A stretch of 64,000 nt of DNA from Cryptomeria japonica (lineage: Eukaryota > Streptophyta > Pinopsida > Cupressales > Cupressaceae): the NCBI RefSeq assembly GCF_030272615.1, contig NC_081415.1:378371892-378435891 (forward strand). The letters run 5' to 3'. A program made the position numbers and the translations under genes. Under the pieces are notes generated by a model that did not search any database, was not told the origin of the DNA, and saw only the letters and a list, made by a program, of their open reading frames with translations. Shown piece after piece: positions 11,422 to 23,531 of the stretch (its first letter is position 1; every line of letters begins with the position of its first letter).

Positions 11422-12557
11422 CGTTTCTAGGGGTACATTAAGCATAAATAACATAATTAGATTATGAGAGCAAATCACCAACTCTAATCTAATCCAATTA
11501 CTCCTAAATTAAAATGAAATAATGCTAATATCAATTGAATTATGAAATGAATTGAAATCTAATTTAAGACTCCCTCAATTGATTTAACAAGGCTTCCATT
11601 GCTCTTCTCCTTAGTAGTTGTTGAATTGGCTCTCATGTATTGCACTAATTTCCTGCATAGATTAGACAATTGTTTGAAGACTGTGATTCTAGATTGAATT
11701 GAGAAAAGAGCTTGAATTTATATATTTTCAACACATAAGCAATGAGGATTTGAACTAAAGTGTTGATTGATAGTCAACTGAGATTGATTAAAGAGTGAAT
11801 TCAATTTGATTGATCTGTTAATAGGATTGATTGGGGAGTCAACTAAATAGATTAGCCAGTTGACTGAGATGATGAAGGAGATGACTGAATTGATGGATCA
11901 AAAGACTGAATTGATTGATTAGTCAGAAAACACTGATTTGGAGTGAAAAAGGGAGATAGAAGAGTTAACTGAGTTAACTATTTAGATAACTGATTTGATC
12001 AATCAGTTTGATTTTCAACATGTGTTGTAGGATTTTGAAATTGAATTTGATTTTCATTTTTAATTTAGATTTGAATTTGGATTTTTGAATGGTCAAATGC
12101 ACATGAAATTCAACTAAAATTCACATTTGGTGAAATGTTAATTTAGAAGAAATGAAATTAAGTGAAATGAAGTGAAATTCAAATTTGGGGAAGAATGAAA
12201 TGAAATTAGGTGAAATTAATTAGAATTAAAATTTGAGGATTGGAGGAATAATTGTTAATTTATTTAAATAATTTAAATGAAATAATTTAAATAATAGAAA
12301 TGAGTTTAATTAAATAATAAAGATTATTTAATTAAGGAATAAGTCATAATTAATTAAATAAATAACATTTAATTAATATTTGAGAAGGGTTTGATTGATA
12401 AAATGATGAATTGATTAAAAAATAGCAATAGAATAATAGAAATGTTGAATGTGATGATCATAAGAAATAATTAGTTTAATCAAATAATTAAAGAATTACT
12501 TAATTAATTAGATGAATAATTAGTATGCAATTGATGAGACATTTTTAGGTGTCTAAA
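11422..12557 (-). repeat. 3' LTR of the large minus-strand element
   Basis: It aligns with 46934-48051, sharing TTTCTAGGGGTA at one end and AGACATTTTTAGGTGTCTA at the other. The terminal TG on the plus strand has become CG here. A minus-strand TATA-like ATATATAAATTC lies near 11716-11727. Confidence 0.88.
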
Positions 12558-12573
12558 TTTGCCCCTCTTTGAG
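12558..12573 (-). other. Polypurine tract
   Basis: On the minus strand the bases next to the 3' LTR read AAAGAGGGGCAAATT, a typical plus-strand primer for an LTR element. It supports the minus orientation. Confidence 0.8.
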
Positions 12574-12837
12574 ACAATGTCGAGACAACATTATTTCAAA
12601 GAAAACAAAAAATTTTCTGCCCCAGTATGCTAGGGTATAATGCCCCCTCGAGAGATTGTTTGTGCATTGAAAGCATGAAAGATCTCTTGAAAGAAGAATA
12701 ATGTTAGATGAAAGATGAAGAATGATTATTTGATGACATGAATGGGTTTGATTAGAGAAAATAAATGGTTCAAGTGATTTGTAGATTGATTGAATGATAA
12801 GATTAAAAGGAATTGATATGATAAAGATAAAGTCTAA

Positions 12838-12975
12838 TTTCAGGAAGGACACATCCTATATAAAAAATGATCAAAATGTCTAGTTTAAGGAAGGATACAT
12901 CCTGTATAAGACTAAGATAGATGATTGTGTTTGGTTTTAGGAAGGTCTAATCCTGTATAAGACAAAGGTAGATCA
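12838..12975 (-). repeat. Minisatellite, three units, 3' non-coding
   Basis: Three units share the plus-strand pattern TTTWAGGAAGG, then ATCCTRTATAA. The reverse complement of this unit recurs three times in the nested plus-strand Tat element (34777-34909), again between coding sequence and the 3' LTR, and weaker copies occur at about 14712-14805 and 15309-15390. Confidence 0.8.
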
Positions 12976-13056
12976 AAGTTGGATGAAAAATAAAATATGA
13001 TGAAAGTGAAGAATAATTGATTGAAAGATAGAATAGTTGATGTGAGGAAATGATAG

Positions 13057-14084
13057 TGTGATGCTAAAAATGTGGTTCAATGAAAGAAAGCATACACATA
13101 GATGAGACAATAAAATGAAAATATGAAGCAAATTGAAAGTTAAACAAAAGAAAACCTAAAGCTCCTTTGAGATGTCTCATCTTCCTCTATTCTTGAGGAC
13201 CTTGAAGGTGTTGGATCATTGGCTCTCAGCGGAGCAATGACCTCCAAAGTGGCAACTCAAGAGTTGAGTAGCTACTTCATGATTATGAAAATGATATGAA
13301 ATGCATGATTGTATGCATTATTAATCCAAAATGCTAATTATACTAGATGATTGAAATAAAAATTCCTATAGTAATGATGCCAAAATCTAGGATGCAAGGG
13401 ATCTTTATTTCTCCAAAATGAGGGGTATTTATAGGAATTCCAAGGCCAAAGCTAAGGTGGTAGGAATTGATAGTCTGGATTCGATCTGAAGATATCAAGG
13501 GCTAGGATAGAAAAAGTTGGAGAAGGGGGTGGAGGAAGGGACACTTGTCATCTTTGTGGTGACAAGTGTCAAGGAACCTTGCTTATGAGAGGGAAAGTGT
13601 CCAAGGGAGGAGACATGTGGAAAAAGGGCCATGTGTCTCAAGGGGAGAATATCCAACCCATAAGAGGTTAGTATGTGCAAGATAGGATAGGGTTAGTTAA
13701 ACCCATGATTAGATAGAATGGGCTAGGTTAGGGGGTGGCTAGGTTAGGTGGTTAAAATTTAGGAGCCATGTTCTCATTTAAATTTAGAAATTCAAATATT
13801 TAGGAAAAGATAATTAATTTAAATAAATCATGATTTGATTTGTTTTAACTAATTATGAGATTAGAAGAATGAATTTAAATGGGGGGAGGATTAATTAATT
13901 TAGATTAATTAATCAAAAGGGGATATGAAATGAACTATATAAATAAATCATGTAGATTTATTTACTAGTAGATGAATAGGGAAATTAATCAATTGCTTGT
14001 GAATTCAATTAATTGGGAAGGAGGATTAATTAAATAACTGTGTATTTAATTAATTATCTGCAGACCATTTTTTAGGTGTATACA
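13057..14084 (-). repeat. Solo Tat-family LTR with target duplication
   Basis: On the minus strand it starts TGTATACACCTAAAAAATGG, closely like the LTR at 19395. A TATAAATA promoter lies at 13426-13433, preceded by CCTTGGAATTCC as in that LTR. The perfect duplication GATAG flanks it (13052-13056 and 14085-14089). With no internal sequence, it is best read as a solo LTR left by LTR-LTR recombination. Confidence 0.83.
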
Positions 14085-14089
14085 GATAG

Positions 14090-16975
14090 AATCATAGATG
14101 GAAAGATTGGAATTAAGTGATGAGAGAGATCATGTTAGAATTATTGGAAAAATTGAAAAGGTTTATTCAAGAAAAGATTCTTGATGAGAGAATGATCTTG
14201 ATTGATACAATCAGCATGATGAGATTTAAAAAAAAGAAATGATATGATGATGATGAATAGTCTTCTTGTCTTTATTCATAGTACAAAATTTTCATCAGTG
14301 AGCCTTATTATGTAACAATGAAGATTTGTACATCAAAGGTATGAAGAACCAAGATGTAAAGATATCTCATTGCAAAGAAACAAACATGTAACATACAAGG
14401 AGTGAACCCTCCATTCTAGGAATAACAACAGGGGTCAAGGTATGTACGGTAGTCACAAGCATAGTAATCCTTCATGGGATAGTTGTTGAATGAATGTACC
14501 AATCACATACACCCACTGGAACTATTATCCCAGAACTTCATTGGTTCACACCACAAACAACAAACAAAGAAAAAAATCTTGCTCATCACGACTCCTCACA
14601 TCCTTGAGTAGCATAGTAACATAATCTGTCGCCAAATGATAAAAGATAAAAACTAACTAGGACCAAATCCAACAACCATACTGATATGTGTCTTCATGTG
14701 ATTGTTTGATGTGATTGTTGATAATGTCTGGTTTTAGAAAGTTGTGGACCTTGTTTTAGACTGATCTGTCTAGTTTTGAGTGTATCCTCTTCTATTTAAG
14801 ACAGGATAATGATCATGTTAATATGGATGGTTGATACAATTGATAAGACTTCTTCAGTTTGATTGCAGATGTTTGGTCTAAGATAGTTATATCCTTTGTA
14901 AACTTCATGTGAAGTGTTTGGTGGATAGCTACTAGGATATTTGATTCTTGTGAGACATGTTATTGCAAGTTTTTGATGTTTTTCAATTTTAGTTTGTTTT
15001 CGAAGGGCTTTTTGATGTTTAGGGTTTTTGGTATTTTCTCAATGTTTTTTTTCTTTTTTCAGGATCGCATTTGAATGTTTTTGTTGTGATTTTGATGTTT
15101 TCTGATTTTTAATTTTTTAGGACTTTCTGCGAATGTTTTGGTATTTTTATGGTTTTCAAATGTTTTTGGTATGTTGATGTTTTTGTATTTTTGGATTTTT
15201 TTGAAACACGACCTGCAATTAATTGATAAAGATAAGACTAACCTGAACTAAATCTAGTAGCCATACTGATCTATGTCATTGTTTTGATTTGTGTGATCAT
15301 TGATAGGAATGTTTGGTTTCAAAGAGTGAGTACCCCATATAAGACCGATCTGTCTGGTTTCAAGTGTACCCTTCCTTGTATAAGACATGTTGATGTTTGA
15401 TAAAGTTTGATTGATAGATTGATTAACAAGACATGTGATCAGTTTGATTGTAGACTTTGAGAGTTTGTTTATTATTGATTTGATTTGATGGATGGTATAT
15501 GGTTTCTTTCTTTGATTTTTTAGTTTTTGATTTTGTGGTTTTGATTGCTTTTTTAAGGATATTTTTGGATTTTTTGGATTTTGGATGTTATGATTTTTAG
15601 GATTTTTCAGGTCTTTTTACGATTTTTTAGATTTTTTTCAGTTATGCCCCCAAGTATGCAGCCTGCATGATATGATGATCTAGGCAATGCACATGGAGAC
15701 AATGAATTTTTGATGAGTTATGCTAATGCAAGATGCATGATGAAAATGAAGTTCCTATTCGAACAAAGATGATTGTGTGCATTCTTCATTCTGAAATGCA
15801 CTAATTGAATAAAAGATAGGAAGCTTTTTAGAGATAGGAGTTCAATCCATTCTCATAATACCTTAGACCATGCAACCTAACACACTATGTTACCACGATT
15901 TATGATTGGAGGTGCAGAAAAATTCTCCATCAATTCTTCAAACTTTGATCTTCATTTGTCCATGTGTGTGTAATTGAATTTATTATGACTCTTATAACCA
16001 TCAAAGACCCTTGGAATCCTATGTGACTAGCTACGTAGGTTATTCTGACTTCAAAAGCAACCTAGATAGAGCCTCGCTACCAACAAGATTTTAGGGCTGT
16101 GACGAGGTTATGAACTGTAATCTCTCAAATATTGCTCCATTCCCAACAAACATCCATAGCCCTGATGAAGTTATTTGCATGTTCACTTGTATGAGTGATC
16201 TTTCAGTTATATATCTTTTCTCTTTTTGCCATGATATTTTGATATTGATTTTGGCATAGCACTTTTTCTTTTATTTTTATTTTTGCCTTGACTTGTAAGT
16301 AATGAAACCTTCTTGGGTATAATGATTAGAGCATTGTTGAAGTAGAACTTTGGGTTTTTCACTAGCCGACCAACTAGATAATTATAATGACTTAGAGCTA
16401 TTGATTAATGTGTGAGATATAGAAATTGATATATTTTGGGTAAAAAGACTTGATAGTGAAACTTCTACCCAACCAAGGATAATGCTTAATCACAAGGTGA
16501 CGTTGAAGATGAATGACTAAAGGCCTCCTAAAGACTTCATGAATAAGTATCTAGGAAATGAGACAACCTTCGTTCCTTTCAGTGTAGATAGGTGAATGAC
16601 TCAGAAAATCATCATGTTTTCATTGATGTAACTATATGAGAAAGAAATAATGATATGCAAATATATGTTGTGCAATGGTGATATGCAATAAACTATGATG
16701 TACTCTGAAATGGAGATATGCAATGTAGTAAAGAAATATTCAAATGTGATACTGAAAATTGAAACGAACCCACCCTTAGATGTAATATCTTTTTAGGTGC
16801 ATGTTGTTATTGAGTTGGTATGAACTTTGTGTAGATAATTCATTGGTCTTTTTTTGAAGAGTTGGATGAACCTATCTTTTTCAATAGGATATTCAGCTGG
16901 GAGTCTTTCATACACAGTTTTTGCTATAGCCTCCTTATTTTCAAATCAATCCAGTTGTGGTAGACCTTCTTGCCC
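14090..16975 (-). other. Non-coding 3' interior of the large minus-strand element
   Basis: No supported frame. It includes a diverged direct duplication: about 14627-15190 and about 15208-15660 share GATAAAGATAAGACTAAC-like starts, CCATACTGAT, the TATAAGAC minisatellite unit and a T-rich tail. A minus-strand TTGGGGGCATAACTG at about 15644-15658 looks like a second polypurine tract. The rest (15700-16975) is unremarkable. Confidence 0.55.
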
Positions 16976-18447
16976 CTAGTATTTCAAGTGTGGGTGTATG
17001 AGGCAAATATATTTTGGCTTTGAAGTTGTGACATGAGTGGGTGCTATGCCCATTTCTATTGATGCACTTGAAGAGTATGATGAAGCCACCCAGGTGTTGA
17101 TCTCATTACCTGGTGTTATGCTTGTTCTTGAAGAAGACGATGTAACAATTTGGGTGTCTATTTCATTAGCTAGTCCCATGCTTGTTTCTATCACCACATT
17201 GGCATGTGATAATGGTGCACATACAATTGTTGACAAGTTGTCTTGTGTAGTATGATCTGGATTGGTGATTCCATTGGTATAGAGACATTGAGATCATGAG
17301 GGAGACTAGGAGATATGGTAGATTCATTTGGTGAGATGGAATCTTGTGAGAGACACGGAGGATTATGACATGGAAATGATGGGATGGAGGGATCTTGACA
17401 AGAATCTGGAGAAATAATTAGATCTTGTTTGGGACATGAAGGTAAAGGTATGCTTTGATCTTGGCTTGGAAAGGGATTATTATGAAGGATATAAGGGCTA
17501 TCCTGATCTTTCTTAGGAGATGGATGTTGGATGGGACTTGAAAGAACACTTTTCTCTTGAGATAGAAAGGGATCATTATGAGTGGAGTAGAAGAGAATGA
17601 GGGGATCATCATAAGAATCTTGATTGGTGGGATCTTGATCAAAAATTGGGTAAGATGAAAGGGTTTGTCCTTGATGTTGATTTATTTCATGACTCATTTC
17701 TTCTAATTTTGGATTATCCTCCTGACACGGGGAAGGAGTTTGGATATGCATGGGAGATTTTTGGAAGGTTTCAACACACTGACATGATAAGAAAGAATTT
17801 TGAATGAGACTCTCCAAAGTGGGTTTTCTTGGAAATGGAATATATGGAGGCATTGGATCTTGAATTTTTAAAGCATGGATATGACTAGCATCATGACTTG
17901 GATTAGATTGGATTTGTACTATGGATGGCCTTTGAGAGATTGTGTTATTGGGTAGAGATGGTGTGGACTGCTCTTGTGTGACTTTAGAGGATGATGAAAT
18001 GGTGGATAGACATGTTTGATTTGGACTTTGGTTGAATGGTGTTTGATTTTGGTTGAAAGGGGTTTGATTTTAGTTGAAAGGGGTTTGAATGTTGGGTTGA
18101 TGTGATTGATATGATTGATATGCTGGGTTGAAAGAAAAAGAAGGTTGAGCCAACTCTAATGTTGGTTGAACTGAAGTAGGAATGATTTTGTTGGAGAATG
18201 AAGGTTGGTATGTTTGAATGGTCTCACAAGAAAAAGAAGGTTGGCCTGATAATGATTCCCTCGTGGTTATCACCTTCCTCATCATATTTTCTAACCAACC
18301 CCTATGGTTGCTAAGACTAGTCACATCTCTTAGTAATTGTTGCAAAGTATTGATTTGTTGAGCTAAGATTTCTATGGATGGTGACAGAATAGGAATGGAA
18401 GGGATGAATTCTTCACCTTCACTACAAAATGCATAATGCCAGTCCAT
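16976..18447 (-). pseudogene. Unrecognised Gln/Pro/Ser-rich protein, one stop and one frameshift
   Basis: From ATG at 18445-18447 (MDWHYAFCSEGEEF) one frame runs to about 17191 with a single stop, a TAA near 18067-18070 that looks like a decayed CAA inside a QTPFNQN heptad repeat. Near 17200-17236 the frame shifts and continues as 16976-17236 to IHPHLKY, giving about 490 codons. The N-terminal part has a helical segment, EILAQQINTLQQLLRDV; the rest is dominated by Ser, Pro, Gln, Asp and Asn with repeated QDPSIPS-like pieces, so it is probably disordered. It occupies the position of gag in the element, but I see no capsid motif or zinc knuckle. Its function is unknown. Confidence 0.55.
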
Positions 18448-19389
18448 GATGTTTGCTTGATTGGTTTGGACCTAAGATCACAACATGTAAGATGTTTTCT
18501 CTATTTTTCAAATGTTGCAAAGTTTTGATTTGATGTTGATGTTGATGTTGAAACTAGACTTGTTGAGGGGTTTTGATCTTCTTGAAGTTGGTGTTGAAAA
18601 GACATAGCAGCAAGAAAAGAAAATAATTTAAACTAAGAAAAGAAAGCACTTGTTTAAAGGACTTTTTCAAATCCTCATGAATGTTGAGATATGTTTCAAG
18701 ACCCCATTTTGTTGATAGTATTTTGGCAATTCGATGGCACATCAAGCAGAATATCCTAAAGATAAAAGGTCACAAGTATTACCACAACCCACATCTTGAT
18801 ACTCCGTCAGCTCAAATAGCCCTATCACACCCTAGGGCACACCTATTTTTTTGCCTTTTTCCATAAATTAGACCAAAGAAGATCACTCCTCAATTGGCCC
18901 GTATCCTGGGAGATATATGGTGAGTGTCTTAGGAGCATATTCTTCCCCACCCTTGCACTGTGATATTTCAAGTGTCTGGTTACTAACTCGGTTTGGCCTC
19001 TATTACTATGGCTTTTAGTAAAGGCTTTTGTTCGAAGATACCCTTTGAAGTCGCGCAAGCGCAATTGAGGCCTATAGCCCAACAAAGTACCAAGCAAGAT
19101 ATAGTCACACAAGCATGATTGAGACCTCAAGGCCCTACAAAGTGCTCAATGTGAGATAACTCAAATATGCTCCATCCCCGAAGATTTTCATCTCAAAAGG
19201 CGATTTGATTTAGTGAGTTAGAATACTTGGCTCTATCCATACTCACTTGGGTTTTTCCCTTCACACCGGCCCCCTCAAGGCAACTCGGGAAGGTAGGCCC
19301 TCTAAAGGATGTAAGTACATAAATTAAATGAAAGCATAAAAGAAGAGAGTCCAGTATTCTGATCACCCATTGAAGGGGAGAGCATAATA
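18448..19389 (-). other. Leader of the large minus-strand element, left part
   Basis: Read on the minus strand, it contains GTAGACC...CTTCCC, GAGGGGGCCGGTGTGAAGG and GCCAAGTATTCTAACTC, which correspond in order to GGTCTACCCTCCC, CCAGTGTGAGGGGAATG and GCCAAGTAATCCAACCC at 21230-21330 in the nested Tat element. The leader is cut at 19390 by that element and resumes at 45831. Confidence 0.6.
19050..19157. repeat. Tandem duplication, 2 x 54 bp, in the leader
   Basis: GTCGCGCAAGCGCAATTGAG at 19050 recurs as GTCACACAAGCATGATTGAG at 19104, followed in both by CCTA/CTCAAGGCCCTACAAAGT-type sequence. The differences are mainly CG to CA or TG, as expected from decay of methylated CpG. Confidence 0.8.
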
Positions 19390-19394
19390 CCTAT

Positions 19395-20496
19395 TGTATA
19401 CAACTAAAAATGGCCTGAAGATAATTAATTAAATAAGAAATTATTTAATTAATCCCCCTTCCTAATTTAATTGAATTCACTAAGCAATTTGATTAAATTC
19501 CCCCTTTCATCTACTTATTAATAAATCTAAGGATTTATTTAATAGGTTCATTTCAATAATCCCCTTTAATTAATTAATTCCCCCCCATCAAATTCATTTA
19601 TTCTAAATCCCCTAATTAATTAAAACAAATCAATTTAGGAGTTGTTGAGATTAATTAGCCTTTTCCTATTATTTGAATTTTTAAATTCAAATTCTCCTAA
19701 CTTCTAATCACCTAACCTAACCCCTTCTAAACCTAACTCATTCCATCTAACCCCGAGTTTAATTAACTCCATCCTAGCTTGCACATCCTAACCACCATGT
19801 CCCCTTTCCTTGGACACTTTTCCCTCTCATGAGAAAAGCTTTGTGATACTTGTCACTAAGTGTTCCCTTTCATCCAACTTCTTCTAGAAGCCTCTTGACA
19901 CTTGTCACCATGGAGATGATATTGTCCCCTTTCATCCAACCCCTTCTCCTACCAACCTGCAAATGTTCCCTTTAATCCAACCTCTTTGCCAACCTCCTCC
20001 AATTTAACCATTGATCTCTTCAGACTTAATCTTGACCATTGATTCCTGCCACCTCACCCCTAGCCTTGGAAATCCTATAAATAGACCCCATTTTGGAGTT
20101 CAAAGGATCCTGAATCCCATCTCATTTGCATTCAAGCATTGTTACTATAGGCATATGCAATCTTAGTTTATCATTTTAGCATTGTTATCATGTTCAATTT
20201 GAGCTTAAATATAGCTTATTTTCTAGCATAATCATGGAATCATGTAGCTTAATCATTATCATTGCTAGCTTAAATACATCATTTATCATTTAAATCCTCC
20301 ATTTAAGTGTAGTCAAGTCACTGGAATTTGCATGACCAAATCTGAGAACAAAATTCATACTCGCATTTACTAGGAGGCGATAGATTTCTTAGTTATGGTT
20401 TTATCTTTCTTTGCTTTAAATTCATTAACCATGATTGTAATTATCTATTGAGTGTTTTTTGTTGCAGGAACAAGTATACACTTCATAGGCATGACA
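19395..20496 (+). repeat. 5' LTR of the Tat element
   Basis: It starts TGTATACAACTAAAAATGG and ends CATAGGCATGACA. The promoter TATAAATA is at 20076-20083. The downstream bases CACCCACCGTGGGACCGAG resemble, from memory, a leader motif common next to LTRs of this group; I do not assign the tRNA primer. Confidence 0.9.
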
Positions 20497-20584
20497 TTTC
20501 AGCACCCACCGTGGGACCGAGATCATCATTTTTGGCCTCTCAAGCTTCATAAACTTTCATCTTTGCCGGGTCTATTCCAGAGTG

Positions 20585-20850
20585 TCGTACGAGCTACTTT
20601 TCTAGCTCGTATGAACTCCTTTATGGTTTGGTATGACATTATATTTTGACTTGTATTAGCTCAATCCTATGTCATACGAGCATCTTTATTCTGTCACATG
20701 AGATCTAAATTCATGTTGTACGATTTTCTGGCTAGTAAATTCTTTACTCGTATTAGCTTGTTTCTATGTCGTACGAGCCTATTTTGGCTTGTGTCTAAGA
20801 TCTAAATTTGTGTTGTTTCAACTCATAAATCATGTCGCATGAGTATCTAC
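20585..20850 (+). repeat. Irregular CGTACGAG repeats in the Tat leader, first block
   Basis: Units around GTCGTACGAG or decayed forms (GTCATACGAG, GTCGCATGAG, CTCGTATGA) recur about every 40-60 bases. The core CGTACG is palindromic. Related units reappear at 21890-22050. Confidence 0.65.
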
Positions 20851-21396
20851 CTCTGGGATTCTAAAGTAAACTACATTTTAGGTTTTCTATTTTTAATCCG
20901 AGCTTTACTAGTGCTAACCTTGACTTGTTTGTGAGATTTTTGGTAGATTAATTCTTTTCAACAGAACGATTGATGAAGATACGCTTGTCAAAGACCAAAT
21001 TCAAAACACATCAATGACTACTAATGGATTTATTTTGTAGGTTGCCTAAAAAGAATTCAACAAAACTTCAAGTGTATTCCTTAAAGTTTTTTTAGGCACA
21101 CTTGATTTTACTAAAGGAATGAACCATCATGTATTTCGTGTCTTTGATGATAGGTGAGTATTCTCTCACCTATCTTAGGTGATCAAAAAGCTAGTCTCAT
21201 CTTTTTCTTTCATTAGTGCATTTCTTTAGCAGGTCTACCCTCCCAAGGAGTTAATAACTCTTAAAGCCATTATGGCCAGTGTGAGGGGAATGACCTAAGT
21301 GGGAACGGCTAACGCCAAGTAATCCAACCCACTATAAAATAAATGTGATTTGATAAAAATAAAGTCAACAACAGTGCTTGGGAATAGCTCTCCTTC

Positions 21397-21565
21397 ATAC
21401 CTTCGGGTATAGCAAACCTTGGTTTTCAAGGCTGGGAGACCTCTTAATTGAGTATTATACCCCGACGTGCTAAACGTATCCCTTACTAGTTTCGGTTAAA
21501 TTAGCAGCTACCTGATTCACCTCCGAAAGGGTGATAATCTTTTTGCAAGAGAGATAGTAACTCTC
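21397..21565 (+). other. Cluster of RNA hairpins in the Tat leader
   Basis: Four short hairpins lie in about 170 bases: ATACC/GGTAT closing a cUUCGg tetraloop (21397-21410); CCTTG/CAAGG with a 5-base loop (21417-21431); CC-GAAA-GG, a GNRA loop, near 21523-21530, or alternatively CACC/GGTG around it (21518-21533); and GAGAG/CTCTC with a 7-base loop (21549-21565). All stems are perfect. This could be a dimerisation, packaging or translation signal of the element RNA. Confidence 0.55.
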
Positions 21566-21889
21566 CCAAGATATTTTCCATATCATGTCCCCATTAGCAT
21601 TTGGAGTCGGATAATATGACATTGAGAATCCATTGCATGAGACTTAGCAACCATATTCTGATTAGCTATTGGGTGTGTACCTAAGCTTGCAAGCAAAGGT
21701 TTTCTCTCCTCAACCAACTTCCTTAGGGTTTAGAATGCTTGGAGTCATTTATCACATCATGTGTTTGTTGTGTATTCATCCCTAAATTGAAAAATCAGAC
21801 ATCTAAAACTAGAAAACATAAGCAAAACATCAAAATTCATCAATCCAAATTCGGCAAAATAAACATTTTATATATCTACTCTGTTATAT

Positions 21890-22055
21890 ATCGTACGAGT
21901 TAGGTTCTCTGTCATATTGTCTAGTGATTTGTCGTATGGTTCATAAAGTTTTGTCATATGAGTCTCTTCTTTTTCAAAGGAAATTTATGGTTTGTCATTT
22001 GGTCTTATATCTCTTGTCGTTCTGAGCTCTATAATCTATCATATGAGTCACTATT
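21890..22055 (+). repeat. Irregular CGTACGAG repeats in the Tat leader, second block
   Basis: Units ATCGTACGAGTT, GTCGTATGG, GTCATATGAGTC and ATCATATGAGTC occur in 160 bases, the same family as the block at 20585-20850. Confidence 0.6.
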
Positions 22056-22630
22056 TTTATCAGTCTAGAGCTGCCACTTTGTATGAATTTTTAAGGTCTG
22101 TTCTTTTGCTTGATCAATTTGCAGTAATCATAAACATTTGTTATCTATTGCTTTGTGCTTGGATTGTCTACTTGGTTTGATTGGTCAAGTTATCACTCGT
22201 CAAAATCACTTTATAACATAAACACCTTAAGATTTTCAAGTGCTCACCCTCAACAAGTTCAAGATCTAAACATCTCAAAGTGCATTATTACCCTCTTTGG
22301 TAAACTGATCACTCAAACATAGTTTCTCATTAGGATCTATCATCCTCTATCATGAAACAAAAATGTTTGGTCAGGATAATCTTGTCCCACATCATAGGAT
22401 ATATCATTCCTACTGGACTTGGTTCTTATCAAATCATCATCATTGCACTCCAAAATTGAAGATCAAAAAACTTGCAAACCTTTAAACACTTGAACCATCT
22501 TTTTGTGTCATATCGCACTATCACATTTACATTGACAATTGATCACTTACCAAAACAAATTTTGGACAATCAAACTCCTGAAATGGAAACAGAAACAGAA
22601 ACATTCAAAATAGCTTAAAATCATTGGAAC
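22056..22630 (+). other. Tat leader, no supported gene
   Basis: The sequence between the repeats and the protease frame has no Gag-like motif in any frame. The part of gag encoding capsid and zinc knuckle appears to be deleted or decayed beyond recognition. Confidence 0.5.
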
Positions 22631-23311
22631 ATGGAATACCAAAGCAAAATACAAGTCAGAGAAATCAAACAAGTCCAAAATCAAAATTCAACTATGTCAA
22701 AACCTCACAAGGATTCAAATACATCTCAAAAGAAAGGTGGCTCTTTTATGCAACTCTTAAAGATATCCCTAAAGGATTTGGTTGAGAAAGATCAAAATCA
22801 TGCACCTATGTCTAGCAAAGGTTCATCCACCCATAAGAAAATTGACTCTCTAAAGGCATCTATTCTTACACCTCTTGGAAGCTTGCAAGAATATTCCATA
22901 GCATCATCACCAAACAATATACCCATCAAACCTATTTCAGAGGATCCCATTCAAAGCTCATCTCCTTCATATCCAAGCATTAATTCATTGCAGCATCCCC
23001 ATAGTGCTTCCTTGCAAATTGAAGTCCTCATTCATAGAACAATCGTTAAACTTGTCCTAATAAATGGGGGAGCTGGCTTGAACATTTGCTCTTTGAGTCT
23101 TGTCCATGCTCTAGGTTATTCAGAAGATGCAGTTGATCCCAAGAAAAAGATCACCATTAAATCCTATGATGAAGAAGAACATTACTCTAAAGGAATTGTG
23201 GTATTACTCCTTAGAGTGGGACCTTTACAAAAGGACACAACATGCCAAGTTCTAGACTTGGACCTACCCTACAACATACTCTTGGGAGGACCATGGATAC
23301 ATGACATATAA
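22631..23311 (+). pseudogene. Tat Gag tail and aspartic protease, active site lost
   Basis: A 226-codon frame starts with a Lys/Ser/Gln-rich segment of the kind found at the end of Gag, followed by a protease of the Gypsy type. The core reads LVLINGGAGLNICSL, where the family has Asp at the Asn; a G-to-A change of GAT to AAT explains it and would abolish catalysis. The closing strand YNILLGGPWIH is typical, with the usual Arg replaced by Gly. The frame runs past the protease to the insertion at 23532 through stops. As a protease it would have processed Gag-Pol. Confidence 0.82.
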
Positions 23312-23531
23312 ACTATTACATCAAAATGTCATCAGTGCCTGAAATTTCCATATAATGGGCAGGAAATCACAATATCAGTAGACTCAAATCCATTGCAATG
23401 TTGTAACAATCTGAAATCAGCTCAAGAGGTTATGGTTTCACATAATAGAGAGGCAAAACCTTCAAGCACACAATCCAAGGAAGACTCATTTGCATCAATT
23501 TTGTCAAGTATGGAAAAACAAATGCAACTAA

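Noticed and set aside
13057-14084. Reading this as the true 3' LTR of the large minus-strand element
   Set aside because: It has its own perfect duplication GATAG on both sides, and the matching LTR pair for the large element is 11422-12557 with 46934-48051.
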